A stretch of DNA of 64,000 nucleotides from Ardenticatenaceae bacterium. GTDB taxonomy: Bacteria > Chloroflexota > Anaerolineae > Promineifilales > Promineifilaceae. Each line of letters begins with the position of its first letter. Position 1 is the first letter of the stretch. Positions 62,754 through 64,000 of the stretch are shown one piece after another. The DNA is taken from contig WYBM01000098.1 of assembly GCA_011525915.1 (NCBI GenBank), positions 124,001 through 188,000 on the forward strand, written 5' to 3'. The translations under genes and the position numbers were made by a program. The notes beneath the pieces were generated by a model. That model ran no database searches and was not told where the DNA came from. It was given only the letters and a program-made list of their open reading frames with translations.

Positions 62754-63638
62754 ATGCAAGCTGACGTGGTAAATAAACTTGACGAAGTTTCTTTCCTCCC
62801 CATGCCAAAGGTAGTCAGGTCGGCCACCATTTGGAATACATTAAAAGCCACGGTGATCAAGGATTTGCAGATTCAGATACGCTATAGAGCGGAGTTCCTT
62901 GGAGCCATTGTAGGGTTAGCCATTAGAGTGCTGTACTTTGCACTTTTGTCTAACGTTATCAGTATTTCGGCAAGCGAATCTCTCAACCGAGAATTGGCAG
63001 GCCCTGACGTTTTTGTTTTTTTTATAGGCGCCGTCATGTTGTTTGTGTTCAATGACGCGGCGCTTGGTGCTCCTCTAGGGGCTGTCAGCCGTGATCTTTA
63101 TAACGGGACGCTTGAGTTTTTGTATACAAATCCATTTTCCCGATATGTTTATTATGTAGGCACGGTTTTGAGCGTTCTCATTGTCAGCCAAATTGTGTTC
63201 TTGCCATTATTCTTTGTTTTGGTTTTCATTTCAGGGGCATCTATTATCAATATGTTGATGGTATTGCTTGTTTGCCTCCTACTGCTGGTTGTTTTAGTGC
63301 CTATGGGCGTGATGGTGGCTTTATTAGGTCTATTATGGCGACAAGTTGGATCGGTGGTTGGCATCTTGTTTTTCTCTTTTGAGTTTTTAAGCGGTGCTTA
63401 CTTGCCAATCTCAGCCCTGCCAGCAGGCGTACAGTATATATCGTATCTTTTGCCATTCACCTGGGTGTATGACCTAATTCGCTATTATAGTTTTGGCGGT
63501 GACTGGATCACTATTCTGCCCGTTGAACAAGAGTGGGGGGTTCTTTTCGTATTTTTGATTGTCTTTGTTTCTTTATCTCGCTATTTGCTTAAAAAAGTAG
63601 AGCATATGACGAAGAAACAAGGTCTTCACCTGATTTGA
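62754..63638 (+). CDS. ABC-2 type transporter permease
   Basis: 294 residues, six membrane helices, an ABC-2 permease of the DrrB type. Cytoplasmic start, first helix EFLGAIVGLAIRVLYFALL, conserved FNDAALGAPLGAVSRDLYNGTLEFLYTNPFSRYVYYVGTV coupling region, GVMVALLGLLWRQVG and FEFLSGAYLPISALPAGVQYISYLLPFTWVYDLIRY near the end. Pairs with the preceding ATPase. No ACGGCCGT in this gene. Confidence 0.92.
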   Translation: MQADVVNKLDEVSFLPMPKVVRSATIWNTLKATVIKDLQIQIRYRAEFLGAIVGLAIRVLYFALLSNVISISASESLNRELAGPDVFVFFIGAVMLFVFNDAALGAPLGAVSRDLYNGTLEFLYTNPFSRYVYYVGTVLSVLIVSQIVFLPLFFVLVFISGASIINMLMVLLVCLLLLVVLVPMGVMVALLGLLWRQVGSVVGILFFSFEFLSGAYLPISALPAGVQYISYLLPFTWVYDLIRYYSFGGDWITILPVEQEWGVLFVFLIVFVSLSRYLLKKVEHMTKKQGLHLI

Positions 63639-63648
63639 GGAAGCGGGC

Positions 63649-64000
63649 ATGTTCACAAATATGAATTCATCTGTAATCACTCGTAGTGAGTGGCTGATCT
63701 TTCCTAAACCTAACCCTCAGGCCAAGCTGCGGTTATTTTGCTTTCCTTATGCGGGTGGCGGGGCATCTGTCTTCCGTTCATGGTCAGATCATTTGCCCGC
63801 ACAAGTTGAGATATGTGCGGTGCAGTTGCCTGGGCGTGAGAACCGGCTCAAAGACATGCCTTTCACAAGATTGGCCCCCCTTGCGCAGGTAATTGCGGCA
63901 GAACTATCCCTTTATCTTGATCGTCCTTTTGCCTTATTTGGTCATAGCTTGGGGGCGGCAATTGCTTTTGAGGTAGCCAGTCTGTTGCGCCAAAGAGAGG
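63649..64000 (+). CDS. Type II thioesterase, N-terminal part (cut by right edge)
   Basis: 117 codons, open to the window edge. LRLFCFPYAGGGASVFRSWS is the family start, then VEICAVQLPGREN and FALFGHSLGAAIAFEVASLL with the nucleophile Ser in GHSLG. Editing thioesterases of this kind remove wrong acyl groups from NRPS/PKS carrier domains. GAGGAAG lies just before the ATG at 63649. It shows that the NRPS cluster continues to the right of the window. Confidence 0.93.
   Translation, partial: MFTNMNSSVITRSEWLIFPKPNPQAKLRLFCFPYAGGGASVFRSWSDHLPAQVEICAVQLPGRENRLKDMPFTRLAPLAQVIAAELSLYLDRPFALFGHSLGAAIAFEVASLLRQRE

Noticed and set aside
1-64000. tRNA or rRNA genes
   Set aside because: I looked for T-loop words and conserved rRNA stretches and found none that fold. 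A sequence near 49430 resembles a T-loop but has no partner arms.

Overview
The window looks like a chromosome segment from a member of the Chloroflexota (Anaerolineae/Ardenticatenia-like). The grounds are moderate-to-high GC, many secreted or lipoprotein genes with Thr/Pro-rich linkers, a menaquinone gene (menA), UPF0182 and TgpA-type membrane proteins, and secreted proteins ending in a YLP-type tail. The most striking background feature is the palindrome ACGGCCGT, which a hand scan finds about 95-100 times, both inside and between genes. Taxonomy is inferred from gene content only.

Layout. 0-7 kb: end of a secreted protein gene, TraB-like protein, dienelactone hydrolase translationally coupled to a molybdopterin oxidoreductase, glutaminyl cyclase, tandem GNAT. 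6.8-11.2 kb: menA, a 41-residue secreted peptide, and a copper-resistance unit (CsoR with operator, CopZ, CopA). 11.2-18.5 kb: pirin, VOC dioxygenase-like, YceI divergent from a TetR regulator with two matching operators, a secreted glycosidase, histidine kinase, GNAT. 18.6-25.6 kb: lipoprotein, transketolase and ribulose-phosphate epimerase, membrane-anchored YceI, Crp/Fnr, DUF3307. 25.8-36.3 kb: cytochrome c, UPF0182, TgpA-like transglutaminase, a pair of C39 peptidase-TPR paralogues, a pseudo-receiver histidine kinase. 36.5-41.1 kb: unknown protein and two CrtI/PYROXD2-like flavoproteins.

41.1-51.5 kb is a looser zone with several damaged genes: truncated GNAT, Crp/Fnr lacking its sensor barrel, ferredoxin/membrane chimera with a frameshift, WD40 and TolB-like relics. 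It also holds small haem-copper-oxidase-like membrane proteins behind a textbook FNR box, a seven-repeat propeller protein, a pentapeptide-repeat protein and a lipoprotein. 51.6-56.2 kb holds an Lrp regulator, an ethanolamine-type permease, a glutamine-synthetase-like enzyme and an SDR, which together suggest gamma-glutamylation of an imported amine. From 56.3 kb to the right edge is a non-ribosomal peptide cluster: a TubC-docking/C/A/PCP NRPS whose A-domain pocket reads as threonine, divergent from mbtH, two unrecognised small genes, an ABC exporter and a type II thioesterase cut by the window edge.

A second repeat system, heptameric TCAGTNN arrays, fills four intergenic gaps and appears to have inserted in frame into copA. 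The ACGGCCGT octamer nearly disappears beyond 58 kb, which fits more recent acquisition of the NRPS-side genes.
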